From Taxillus chinensis (lineage: Eukaryota; Streptophyta; Magnoliopsida; Santalales; Loranthaceae): a stretch of 64,000 nt of DNA. Both the position numbers and the translations under genes were made by a program. Shown here one piece after another: positions 47,901 to 61,300 of the stretch. Every line of letters starts with the position of its first letter. Within the stretch, counting starts at the first letter, position 1. The notes beneath the pieces were generated by a model. The model was not told the DNA's origin. It saw only the letters and a list, made by a program, of their open reading frames with translations, and searched no databases. The DNA lies in the NCBI GenBank assembly GCA_023512835.1, contig CM042090.1:26265783-26329782 (forward strand), given 5' to 3'.

Positions 47901-50900
47901 AAACGGTATGTTTGTTTTTGGGTTCTTCTACCTGTTGCTCTATCTTTAATTTTGTCACAGAATTCTTTCTGCACATAGTTTATTTTCCCAGAAAAGGGGA
48001 GATTACTGATGCATCTTAAATACGAATTCGCATTCTACATATTATGTGAGTATCCATTAGATTTAAAAAATGAAATATTTTTGGGAAAGAGGAGGAGAAT
48101 ACCAAAGGGGGCAAGATGCATGTAAACAGAAATGACAAATGAAATGAATGCCTACTAGTGTTTCTAACTCTGCCTACTATTCAAGAAGGTGACCATTTTT
48201 TCTTTCAGCAATGCCATTTTGTTGAGGAGTGCGGACATAATAAGATTCATGAATAATGCCTTCCTTCTCGAAGTATTGAGTAAATGTATTGAAATAATCT
48301 CACATTATCAGATCCAAATCGCTGAATATTAACTCAAAATTGATTTTTAATCATGGAGAGAAATGTTGGAAGGACAATACTAGCATCTGATTTGTGTTTT
48401 TGGAGAAATAGGCAGGTAATCCGTGTACAGTCATCAATGAAAGAGATGAATAAACTATCTTGCCCCAGAGATACTTGGAATAGAGGAAGGTCGCCAAATA
48501 TTACTATGAATGAGGTAAAAGAGAATAGGGTTTCTGGAGTGACTAATAGGAAAAGATCTATGCTTAGCAAACTCACAAATGTCACACTCAAAATTGTCAA
48601 CTTTTATTTTCTTAAATAAAGAAGGGAACATAGTCTGAATGGTTTTAAAGGAGGGTTGACCAAGCTGGTGATGATATAACCAAACTTATTCTTTATGGGA
48701 TAACAAACATGAGGAAGGGTATTGAGCACCTAGCTCCCAGGAATGTGTGATTGACTCGATCTTTTGAGGTGATAGAGTCCATCCTTTTCTTTAGCATGAC
48801 CAATCATCTTCGCTGAGCGTTTGTCTTGAAAATTACAGCAATTAGGGTGAAAAATTACTTGACATGACAACTCTTGGGTTAGTTTTTGGATGGAAATAAG
48901 ATTGGTGCTCAGTTTTGGAACATGAAAGACATTTTGAAGAGTTAGTGATGGACTAATAGGAACAGTTCCAATACCAGCCATAGTGATTAGAGAACCATCA
49001 GCTGTAGCTATCTTTTTACTACTAGGGCAGGCGATATAGGAAAAAATGTTTGTGGCATAAGCCAAGAAATATCAAAGGGTTTACCTGAGGCTGTTAATCC
49101 AAAAAAGACTGGAAACTTAACTAAATATGTTGAGGAGCAAGCACATGATGTCTGCTGGAGTGTGCTAAGGAAAGACCTTAACTTCTCGAGTTCTCGCTGG
49201 TTGAGATCATCAAGAACTTGGGGTCTGGTTTCCCTTTGTTGCACTGTGGTAATATGAGTTTGGCCACTGTTTCTTGTTAGTCCCCCTTTCGACCCCACTT
49301 GATGCTTAGAGGTTTTTCGTGAAGTTTCCAGCATCTTTCTTTTGTATGGCCTTCTTACAATACATACACCGTAATTGGTTTCGATTATGAGATTTCTGTG
49401 AGATCGATATCTTGTTCTTAGACTTTAGAACATGTCCATTATTTATAGCAGTACCCTTGCCATCCTCAACCTCTTGTTTATTGGTTACAGGAACCATCAA
49501 AATAGAGCTACTCGTATGTGGTGATTCAAGTATTAGATTTTTTCTGCTTTCCTCACCACACCACGTACAAGGGCTACAACTTCATTAAGACTTGACACTT
49601 CCTGTTTGCCAAGGATCTTGATCCGCGCCCCAATCAAATTTAGGGTTGAGTCCAACTAAGAAGTCATAGACTCGATCTTGCGCAATAAAGTCCTTTAGAA
49701 TTGTTGCATCTTCAGGACACTTGTCTTGATTGCCCGATAGTGATTAAGCTCCTGCCACAGAGATTTTAACTGGTTGGCATACTTAGTGACAAATTTATCT
49801 CCTTGTTTGGCCGCCTCAGTTTTTTCCTTGACCTTATAAACATGGGCAACATTCTTAGCTTTGGAATATGTCTATTGAATCGCATCCCAAACATCTTTTG
49901 TGGTAGCTAAGAACATGCACGTGTCACTTATGTCGGGAATCATAGAGCTCCATAGCCATGTCATGACCATGGAATCTTCTTCATTCCAAGCATCAAATTT
50001 GGGTTCTCTAGCCTTCGGGCCATTGCCTGTAAGATGACTAATCTTCCCTTTGCCTTCTCATTCAGTCTATATGCCGATTGAATGTTTTGAAGTTTCCTGG
50101 TTTGAGTATTCCTTCCTATCTCTTCGGCGGTAATTGAGGATGTGACTGAAGTTTTTGTATTATTTGACATAATAATTTCCTGGCAATAGAAGCTGGAAAA
50201 AAAACAACAACGAATGCTGATTAGGTAGTTAATGGCGATAAAGGACATAAAGAAAAGATTGCTATCAGATTAGATTTTCTTATTGCAATTTAGCTCTGAT
50301 ACCATGTGAGAAAATATGAATTTACTATATTTCATTTGTATAATCGAGAGTTTAAATAGGCTTGTCTTTGTATAAGCTTTTAAAGGAATAAATACAATAA
50401 TTGCTGAATAAATATAATATATTGTCTAGATACAATATACTTAGGGACTATACAATGTTCTAATTGGACCTATTCAATCTCCATAAATGGTGTACTAATT
50501 GGGTCTATTCAATGCTCCATAAATGGTGCTATGAATTTAGTCTTCAACAATTATTATTATATTTTTATTTTTTTATATATTTTATTTTTTAATTTTTTGT
50601 GGGGTTGGATTTTTAAAAATTTACTTATTTAAAATATATTTTCTTTCTTATCAAATAGAATTTGTGTTTAAAATTTAACACAAACTTCAAAGTAGAATCA
50701 AAATCTTCAAAACAAAACACAAAAACAAAATAACGTACCAAACGGCTCCAAAACTTTAAGTGGCTCTACTATATATGGTCAAACACAAAACTCTGAACAA
50801 TTAAGGCATTAGCGAAATCCAAAATTTTTTGAACAATCTAAAGGCCATGCTCCAATATTCCAAGCATGATTGCAACAATGGAAAGATGGACATGAGATTT

Positions 50901-52258
50901 CCACCAATGCTATTGAAATTGGCTGAAATGACACTTGTATGGCATATTGTTTTGTTGATCTTTATTGATGAGTTCTTGTAATGAAGGGTTTCATTATCTT
51001 GTTTTATGTTTTTATTCTCAAAATGTAGTAGCTGTGTTCAGGTACAGAAAATTGAAACTTGCAATTTAGTTACTACTTTGTGCTTGAAAACCATTTTGAT
51101 CATACTTGACGTCTTTTTTAAGACAATCTTTTATCAATTGATAAAGTACAGGTAGAAAGCCAATTGGCACCTTAAGGGCTAACTTCAAATATGCTTTTTG
51201 TTGCTTTACTTTCTAACCTAAGTTGAACTTCCTGATGCGTAGTTGGTGTGGTAGGACTTTTACACCAATAGTTTAAGGCCAAATATGTCCCAAACCGGGC
51301 CTGCCCAAATCCCTCCAATCCTTTCTCGAATATTCAGATGGGGGCTTGGTCCACCTCCCTAGTGCACACACTAGCCGGTGGCCAGGTGTCTAGATCGCCA
51401 CGTGACACTCCCGGAATAATTCGCGGGTTGTTGGAGGTGAGAATTGAACTCTTGATCTCCCTTTAAATATGTCCCGGTTTGGGACATATTTGGCCCAAAC
51501 TATTGGTGTAAAAGTCTTACCACACTAGTTGCGCATCACTTCCATGCATGCAAAAAACTTTCAAACGGGAGTGGTACGTGTTTGTCCTTTATTTTTCTTT
51601 TCTTATTTCGTTCAGTGTTCCTAAGCCTTGTTCTAAGCTCTTGACACTTGCATTAGTCTTCTTTATAATATAGTAATATTTATCGACTCCTTATGAAATT
51701 TTTGTACTCATGTTATTGGAGAGACTTCATTTATGCATATTATGTTAACTTTCCTTTTCCATTTGTTCCATTTGCGTCCTGAAGAATAAATCATGGCTAG
51801 GATCTTTGATCGACACAGTAATTGGAAACCTGAAGCTTTCCATTTCAAATATCCACATCAGATATGAAGATCTTGAGAGGTATTTTTTTTTTGAAAGTAA
51901 TTATATGTTATTGATTTGTGCATAAGCCTCATTTGCTCCATTTGCAGCAATCCTGGCCACCCTTTTGCTGTTGGCATAACCTTAGAGAAACTTTCAGCTG
52001 TGACAGTTGATGATCAGGGGTGGGAAACTTTTGTTACTGGAGGTGCACTGGATCGTATTCAGAAGGTCATTGACCTTTTATATACTAGCAAGTTGTCTAT
52101 ACTTTTATTTTATTAGTCACATTTTTGTCACTTGACTTGTACATATACATACCTTAATGACTCTAGTTTCTACCTTTATATGTTATGAAGCTACCAAAAG
52201 GAAAAGTGTGTTTTCTTTTATTCTACACTATCAATTTAGTTTTAATTAAAAGGATATA

Positions 52259-52327
<69 letters not shown>

Positions 52328-55300
52328 CTCCCTCTCCCTCCCTCCCTCCCTCCCTCTCTCTGGTATGTTTGTTTCTTGCTTTTGAGAAGTTTGTAATAGG
52401 GGTTCTGATATAAAAAAGTTTGAATATGTGCTGTTCAATTTTTTTATGAAGAAAGATATTTTTTTTTCAAGATTGGTAGTGTGCTCATTACGACATGGCA
52501 TGTGGGAAGGTCGATTTATTTTATTATTATTGCTCAGTGTTTAGTATTCCCCATACATCTCTTATAAGAGGTAGGAGCTTTACCAGTTGAGATAAACATG
52601 GAAATTTCATTGATAAAGGGTCCTAAAAGGATAAATAACACAGGGAACTCATGCACTTCATTTCTGATGTCTGAATGTTGTGGTTGGCTGGAAACACTTG
52701 GAAAATATGAGTGACATGAAAGGATTTCGAACATTTCTTAAAACGCTATGTTTACTAAAAACTCCCTCCCTGAGTGGCACCAAAGCATTTAAAGAGTTCT
52801 TAAGAAGCTATGTTAACCAAAAACTCTCTCCCTCACCACCCTCAAGCAATTTTTGTCCTTCATATCAAGCCATTATAAATGTTTCTTGGGTTGTTTTTTG
52901 CTGACTTACTTTCGGTTGATGTGTTTATTTTTGAATGTTGTTTTACAGTCTGTTCAACTTGAACGGCTGGCATTTTATTTAGATTCTGATATTTTACCGT
53001 GGCATGCCACCAAACCATGGGTGGATTTGCATCCCTTTGAGTGGGATGAGGTATGACTTTTTAGTTTACTTTGATATTATTATCTTTTAGTATCCTTTCC
53101 AACGTTGTAAACTTTATCTTAATTGAGTTGGTATCCCATGAATATAGGTTTTTAGTCATGGTATTAAGGATGACATAATAGATGATGTTCTCGTGGGAAG
53201 ACATACTTACATTTTGCAACCAGTTTCTGGTAATGCAAAGTACTCAAAATTGCGGCCTAATGAATCTTCCAGCAGTGATCAACCCTTGCAGAAAGCAGCA
53301 GTGAACTTGGATGATGTGACACTCTGTCTAACTAAGGTTACTATTGATGTTCTCTTCAATCTATGAATTGGTTTTGATGCTGTTATGTTCCAAATAATTG
53401 TTTTTAATAGTCTTGTTTCATGTTTTAAAAAATGTTCCAATTAATTGTAATTAATTAAAACGTTTTTTGTGTTCTCAGGATGGATATAGGGATATTTTGA
53501 AACTTGCTGATAACTTTGCTGCCTTTAATAAAAGGTTGAAATATGCCCATTACCGTCCACAGGTTTCAGTAAAGTCTGATCCTAGGTCTTGGTGGAAATA
53601 TGCTTGCAAAGCTGTTTCTGCACAAATAAAGATGGCAAGGTATATTGTTTTTGTATTGCTTTTCTATAGCATTATTAAACTTCTAATTGTTTCTGTTGAT
53701 TGAATGATTCTTCTTATAGGTAAAAGAGAGAAAACAATGTGTATATATTTGGGTTACTTGCTCCAGGTTTATTAGACCTAATTGGCCAAGTCCACACAAT
53801 AAGCATTTATTCTAGCAGTTTCCATACAAAATGTTAATCTTGTTGACCCTTAGTGAAGGTTTTGTGGGTTGCTTCTATTGTTGGAAGCGTAAGCCTTTAG
53901 AAGATCTAGAAAATTTGTCTATGTTTACTCTTCACATGAGACTAGCGGGAGAGAAAGGAGTGTTGATGCAGTATACACATAACTTAATTATGTGAAGGAA
54001 TATTGGAATTGGCAGTGGCTTTGCTCTGATGATGGGGATTGGGTGCCCTTATTGAAGAACACATTGAGATTATGTTTTCAGTGCATATTGATTTTTTTTT
54101 TCTTTCTGTGGCAGTGGAAAATTGTCATGGGAGCACGTCTTAAAGTATGCAAGGTTACGTAAGAGATACATATCATTGTATGCATCACTGCTCAAATTGG
54201 ATGTTAGTCGGGCAGTAGTTGAAGGCGATAAAGATATTGAGGAGCTAGACCGTGAACTTGATATTGATCTTATACTTCAGTGGAGGTATTCTGTTTCTTT
54301 GGTTAACATATTGTTATATTGAAAATATTTTAGTTTTCAACGAGTCACTGCACAAAAGATTTTCTGTAGATAATGCTAAAATATTTTGATGATTGTCATA
54401 ATCAAGGAAAATCCCTTCCTAAAGTATATGATTGATTTTTCCATGGATCTTTTCATTCCAGATGCATGGAGGTGCAGCTTATTGTTTGTCCTAATGAGTG
54501 CTTTTACATATAAAGCTTTCTTGTTATTTTTGATTTTATGGAATGGGGCGGGGTGAAGTGAAACATGTAAAATGTAAATTTTTTTAATGGTATATGACGT
54601 AGACACCCACTTTGTGTTCCTGTGCTTCATTGCTGGATCTTGGATACTACCATTATATGTTGTGATATTTTTTAATGCATGCTGATGTTGTCCAGGATGT
54701 TAGCTCACAAGTTTGTGGAACATTCAAAAGAATTTGACATGCGCTCCAAAAAGCAGAAAGACAAAAAATCATGGTGGTCATTTGAATGGTGAATTTTCCT
54801 TTAAAATTGGTTCTCTGAAATTTGTTTGCTTATCCTTTAAATTTTATGCTTGGATGTTACAATGTTTTCTTAGGAACGACAAGTCCTCGAAGGGTGAAAA
54901 TGAACCATTGAATTTCAGCGAAGAAGATTGGGAACGTTTGAACAACATCATAGGGTACAAGGAGGGAGATGATGTCCATCTCCCAATATCCCATTATAAA
55001 GGCGATCTGCTTCATACTTTATTAGAAGTTCACATGAAACATAATGCTTCAAAGCTTGTTGCTGAGGGTCATGAGTGTGTTACTGCATTGTCCTGTGAAT
55101 ACCTGGATTGCTGCATAAGGCTATATTCGGAGGCCAAAGTTTTTAATATAAAATTGGGATCATATAGTTTGTCATCACCGAATGGACTTCTTGCTGAGGT
55201 TAATTGTCTCTCTTCAGTGCTTGAAACTTCTTTGCCACCTATTTTGATCTATTTTGCTCCTTAACTGCTGCACTGGCGTTCTAAGTTTACTTTGACATTT

Positions 55301-58300
55301 TTATGCAGAGTGCAGCTGCTTTTGATTCCTTAGTGGGTGTTTTCTGCTACAAGCCATTTGATACTGAGTTGGACTGGAGCTTTGTTGCTAAAGCAGCTCC
55401 ATGTTACATGACTGTATGTAATTAGTCAATGATTCTACAAATTTCACATTCGCTATAAATTTTATTGTTAACTGATTACTTGTTTTTAATTAGTATCTGA
55501 AGGATTCCATTGATCAAATTATCAATTTTTTTGAGAGTAATACTGCTGTTAGTCAGACCATAGCACTGGAAACTGCAGCTGCAGTGCAGGTTTTTATTCT
55601 GAACTTTTGAGTGTGCTTGAGATGTGTATTTATGTTTTCTGAGTAGGAATGCTGGTTGTGCTTATATTCTGATTGGGTTTTGTCGAGAATATCCCACATT
55701 TGGAATTAATAAGATTTACAAGATTCTTAGCTAGTACGGCCTAACTGGGTTCCAGCTGGGGATCTGATTGGGTTTTTATAAATGATTAATTATTAGTTTG
55801 TTTTCTTATTTCTATAATGAAGTAGAGATTTCTATATTGTTTTCATTCGTAATGGCCAAATGATTGCATCCCTTGTTGTACGGTTATCGTCACTGGCCAT
55901 TAGAAAACTACTGTCATCGTCAACTTTTGTTAGCAGCCAATTGATGGTCAGTGGACGACTTAACTGGAAGACGAGAGGGGCCAAAGGGAGAGAAAAAGTG
56001 TTCCTAACTTGTTTGTTTCCTGAAATTTTGAAATCTGAACACAAAATAGTAAATGAGACGGCTTTTGAACTATTATCTTCATTTGCTGCTGCACTACTAT
56101 TTTTGGCTTTGTTGGGACATTTTTGAGTCTAGTTCCATCGAAAATAGTGCAATAGTATTCTCTTTTTTTGATTAACTTATGGTTTCTTTTATTCCTTTTG
56201 AAGATGACAATTGATGAAGTAAAGCGCACTGCTCAACAACAAGTGAACCGAGCATTGAAGGATCATGCTAGGTTTGTTACTTGTTTGGTTTCAGTTTTGA
56301 TATTTTGTGATTTTTTTTCAAAATTATTAATAATATTTATGAGTTGAGCAAATTTAAAAATTCTCTTGTGATTCTAATGTGTATTTGTTTCATCCTTAAT
56401 GCATATCTATTTTTGTTTGCCCAATTGCTATATTTTGTGGGGGGTCTAATACTATTAGGGAGTAATTCCATCTGATTTGGGTGACGCTACTAGTTTTTGT
56501 AGAGGTGTGATCTTGTTCTAAGCTGCAGTTTGGGGTTGGCTATTGGAGATCTAGCATGTTTCATGCGTCAAGAAGCAAGTGTTTCTTTTTATTATTTTAT
56601 TGCTTTTATGATCATTGAATTTTTTAATATATATTTTATGGATCTTATATTTCAATATGCATAATTTGTGTCTTCATGTGCTTCTTGTGTAGTTAGTATT
56701 TGTGATCGGATATTTGTATTTATAATGACAAGATAAACATATCATAAATTAGGTATAAAATCTATTGGATAACAAGAAAATTTCCCTGAGCAAGTGTTGC
56801 TTTTTCAATCTCTTCTCCCTGAAAACCTTCCTATAAGCCTAAATTTGACCTGGCCCAGTCTAACTTCTTGGAAAGAACAAAACTCACACATTCCCCAGAC
56901 TTGGCATTGTCGCACCAACCCCGTACCATGTCCCCAAAACCATCAGCTGCTAGCCATATTTTTCTGAAACTTGAATGGGGTAGGACCTTTTTCTTCGCCT
57001 GTTCACTTGAAAAGACATAGGATGATGACAAGGGTGGAGGGATTGGACAACACTTGGAAAAAAGTCCCCCTATTCAGAAGAGATAAGGAATCTATCAATT
57101 CGATGACATAGGCACCTCTACGTTGGAATTAGAAGTAAATCGGCCATCTTGTAGAGGGTGATCCATGAGAGTTGCTGTAGCTGGCCGCTGGACTCCAAAC
57201 AAACATCGCTGCTGGACCCCAAACAGACATGGATTGTCGGATCTGATTGACAGACGTTTCCAAACTCTATGTTGAATGCTGGAAACTGAATGTCGCTGGA
57301 CCCTTAGACAGCCGGGTGATCCTTTATCAAGGATCTCTGGTCGTTGGCTCATGGCTATTGGGAGCAGATTTGCCAGCGCCAGTTTGCTAGATTGTCTTCT
57401 CTAGGATTCCAGATTTTCGTTGCTAGGTCTCTATTGCAAGATCGACGTCGCTAGGTCTTCACAAGATTGGCATTGCTATGTAACTAGGTCATGTCACTAC
57501 GTCACTGATTTGCCATCACGTTGCTGAAGAAATTTCACCTCTTAACAATTTTAATAAATCTAATATTAATAATTCTATTATACTCTCAACAATATTAATA
57601 AATCTATTATATCTTTTTTTTTCTTTACTTCAATATAAATATGAAATATTAATCTTTATGTCTTCACAGATTTCTTTTGGATTTGGACATTGCTGCGCCC
57701 AAGATTACTGTTCCTACTGACTTTTGCCCTGATAACATGCATTCCACAAAACTTATGCTTGACTTAGGAAAATTGGTGATTCGTACCCAGGTTGTGAAAC
57801 CGTCTTTTACCTTAAATAATATGATTCTGATTTCTGTGGGCTATAAGTTCAGGGGAAATTTGCCATTTGTGCAGGACGACTTTGAACTGGGTTCACCTGA
57901 GGAGTTGGATATGTACTTACAGTTTCATTTGGTTTTGAGTGATGTATCTGCTTTTCTTGTGGATGGTGATTATCACTGGGAGCAAAAGTCTCAGAACAGT
58001 TGTGCTATTCTTGACGGCACAAGTGCCGTCAGTTTCTTTCCCGTTATTGATAAATGTGGGATAGTCCTAACGCTTCAACAGGTGATATTCCTTGTCTTGT
58101 TTTACTTGAATATAATGGGTTTATATTATGTAGGCTTTTATGGTCTGCCTACAAAAAATTAATTGATATTCAATCATCATATCAAGATCTGGCAGGAGAA
58201 CCCATCCTACCCCACCACCAGACTTTCTATGCGGCTTCCATCACTGCAGTTTCATTTTTCTCCAGCGCGCTACCATCGGTTGATGCAAATAGCAAGGATC

Positions 58301-61300
58301 TTTCAGGAAGAGGATGGTAAATCAGAGTCACTTCGTCCATGGAACCAATCAGATTTTGAGGGATGGGTGTCTGTACTTGTTTGGAAGGTTGGTGTGCACG
58401 CTAATTGTTCTTAAAATGTATGCAAGTTTCTTCTTTGTAGTTATTTCATGTCTGGCAAAATTTATCTTCTGCTTCCTGTGGTTTTTTTCCCATTGGCAGG
58501 GTGTGGGAAATAGAGAGGCTGTTTGGCAACGAAGATATATGTGTTTGGTGGGACCTTTTCTTTACATACTTGAAAAGCCTGGCTCAAAATCTTACAAGCA
58601 GTATATCAGGTTCGCTGCCACTTTTCCATTCATATATACACATATTATATAGGGCTTTCTCAAATCTGATTAAGATAGATAAATATTAACGGATGCTAGA
58701 TGTTCAGATCCCGTTGGTCAAGATCAATGGGAACAGTTTCAACTTTCAAGTTGGATGATCTTCAATTGATTTTTCATAATCTTTTGAGGTCTTAGTTATG
58801 TTGACAGATTTTTCTTTTTTTTTTTTTTGAAAAATTTAAGATAAATATTGTTATGTGTCGCTAAAATTAGCAGTTGCTCCCACTTCTATTGGAGTTTTAC
58901 TGCTAGTTTTGTGTGGCTAATTTTTAGATAAATATTTTTATGCGTGGCTTTAAAGAGGAGCAAAGTCACAGCTAGTTTTGAAACCATAGGTGCAGCAAGC
59001 AATGTTTGGGCCAACCTCAGGGGTATTTCGATAAATAGCTAAAAATATTTATACTACGTTTGCTTTGCAAACTGCTTTTACATCTTCACAGTATGATTTT
59101 TGTACGAAGAAAACTCTCAACCCACTGCATAAACCATGTTCCATTTGTGCATTTTCAATAAAAATGCATCAATATGATTAAAATATTTATTTAAATTTGC
59201 CTTTCGTGCACTTCTTGTGTATGTTTTGATTCTCTTAAATAAATAAATTCTTACTTATTAAAAAAAAATCATGTTCCATTCAGAACAAAGAGTCAGACAC
59301 GTGGCACTCTCAAGAAGTAACAGATATTGGATGAGATAATACACTGCAACTAGCACATAACACATTTTCCAGGCCTGCACCAATTGTATTTTTCATTATG
59401 AGGATCTTGTTTGATCTCTCCTTTTTAAATATTTTAATCAATCTCAATTTGCATTACATGCATTGGATTATTAAGAATGTCAGTGAATATCATGCACACA
59501 GAATGCTTTGTTGAGTAAACTAATCCTGGAAATGTCTTAGTTTCCCGTTTTGGATATTTAACAAGTTCAATTATTGCAACATTTGATATTGTCTCAAGCC
59601 TTCTAGATGTCATATTATTAATGTAAGTCACTCTGGTTTTTTAGCTTACGTGGGAAACAGATACATCAGGTTTTACCAGAGCTGGTTGGGGGCATTGAAC
59701 GTGTATTGGCTGTATGTGATGCCACACGATCCAGTTTTAAGGTTGTAGTTTCATATTTATAATGACATTGAAACCTCAATTAATTCTTGGTGCATGAATT
59801 TGGAGTAAATTTTCATGTTGTGTTTTTATTTCTTTCAATGGGGTGAATTTTTATTTATAGGTTGTGGAAGATGTAAATGCTTTTAAATTTCGATGTGATT
59901 CTGAAGATGTAAGAGGTGCTTGGCAAAGCCGTCTTCAGGGGGCTGTTTATCGTGCTTCGGTAGGTTATCTCTTGCTTACAGTTGGAATGAGATGTAATTT
60001 TAATGTAATATTAGCTGTAATTTAGATTACCTAAATTAGTTTCTTAGCTAATTTAGATTATTGTAATAGGTTTTATCCAACCTTGTATATATATGTATGT
60101 TGTTATAGTTCCACTGAGAATGATAAGAAATATTATTTTTCGTCCATACTTTTACTTGATGTCAGAGCAAAACAAAATAAAATAAAATGCCTAACCCTAA
60201 TTAGGAGATCTGTTAGCTGCCACACCCTTGCAAGTCTCATTTGGACCTTCCCTTGTGTGGATCAATATCTTCTCCTCTGTGTCACGTTTGTAGCCTCAAA
60301 CTCGCACCTCTACTGCAATCACTGCAGCATTGGCACATACTGCCGTGTATTCTGATTGCACCCAATTGCCAAAACAGTCCTTGATTGTGATAACTGCAGC
60401 GGAGCTGTCCGCAAGTCAACCACTGCTGCAAATGCTTTGCACGTCCCTCTTTTTCCTGTCTCATTGTGTGCCACGACCAATTGTGATTAAGCCTTCGCGA
60501 GTTGTCACGAATTGCTGTGACAACTTTGGGGTATTTTTCTTTACTTGCTGTCTTTGCATGTGCAGTTTTTAGGGTGCACTTCTTCCAGTCGCATATGGTG
60601 TTCTTTGTTCGCGTGTTTTTTTGCACAAGTTTAGCCTTGACAAGTTTGGAGAGAGCGAGATGATTCAAACGACTACATCAAATAAAAATCCTTCATCTTC
60701 TGCTTCTCATGTGACTCGAGTATTCGAGAAGGGTGATTCTAAATTGGTTTTACTTTCCTTCATTGATAACACGTGGGTTATGAATTTTGGAGTGACTGAT
60801 CATGTCTAGTAATTTATCTCTAATTATCTCTATAGGATTTTACCAGTTAATTTTGTTTAGGTCAGTAATGGGATTCCTATGCCTATTAGTGGGGTTGGAA
60901 CTAAAATGTTTTAATCTAACTTACTTTTCCCATTTCTTTTATTTATTTGCTTATAGTGTGTCTAATAATCTTCTCTCTGTTAGTCAAAATATTAAATATT
61001 TTAATTATTTTATAAATTTATATTCTACTCATTGTGTATTTCATGACAATCTCACGAAGAGGATGATTGGTATTGATAGAAAGAATTTTTTATTATTGGG
61101 AGGAAACGAAATCATTAAAATCCGAGTCTATAAGGAATGAGATACTTGACAATGAAAAAAATTACTTTTATAGTGTTATTGTTTAGGGGCACTTCTCTTT
61201 TGCCTATTTAGAATATTTATTTTGTCAATTATTTTTTTTTTATATTTTTATTTGTAGTTTAAAATATGAACAATACATTTTTGTTAAAAATTATTGTATT

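Noticed and set aside
52223..52501. Frame rich in Glu-Arg repeats
   Set aside because: Translation of the (CT)n microsatellite on the minus strand.
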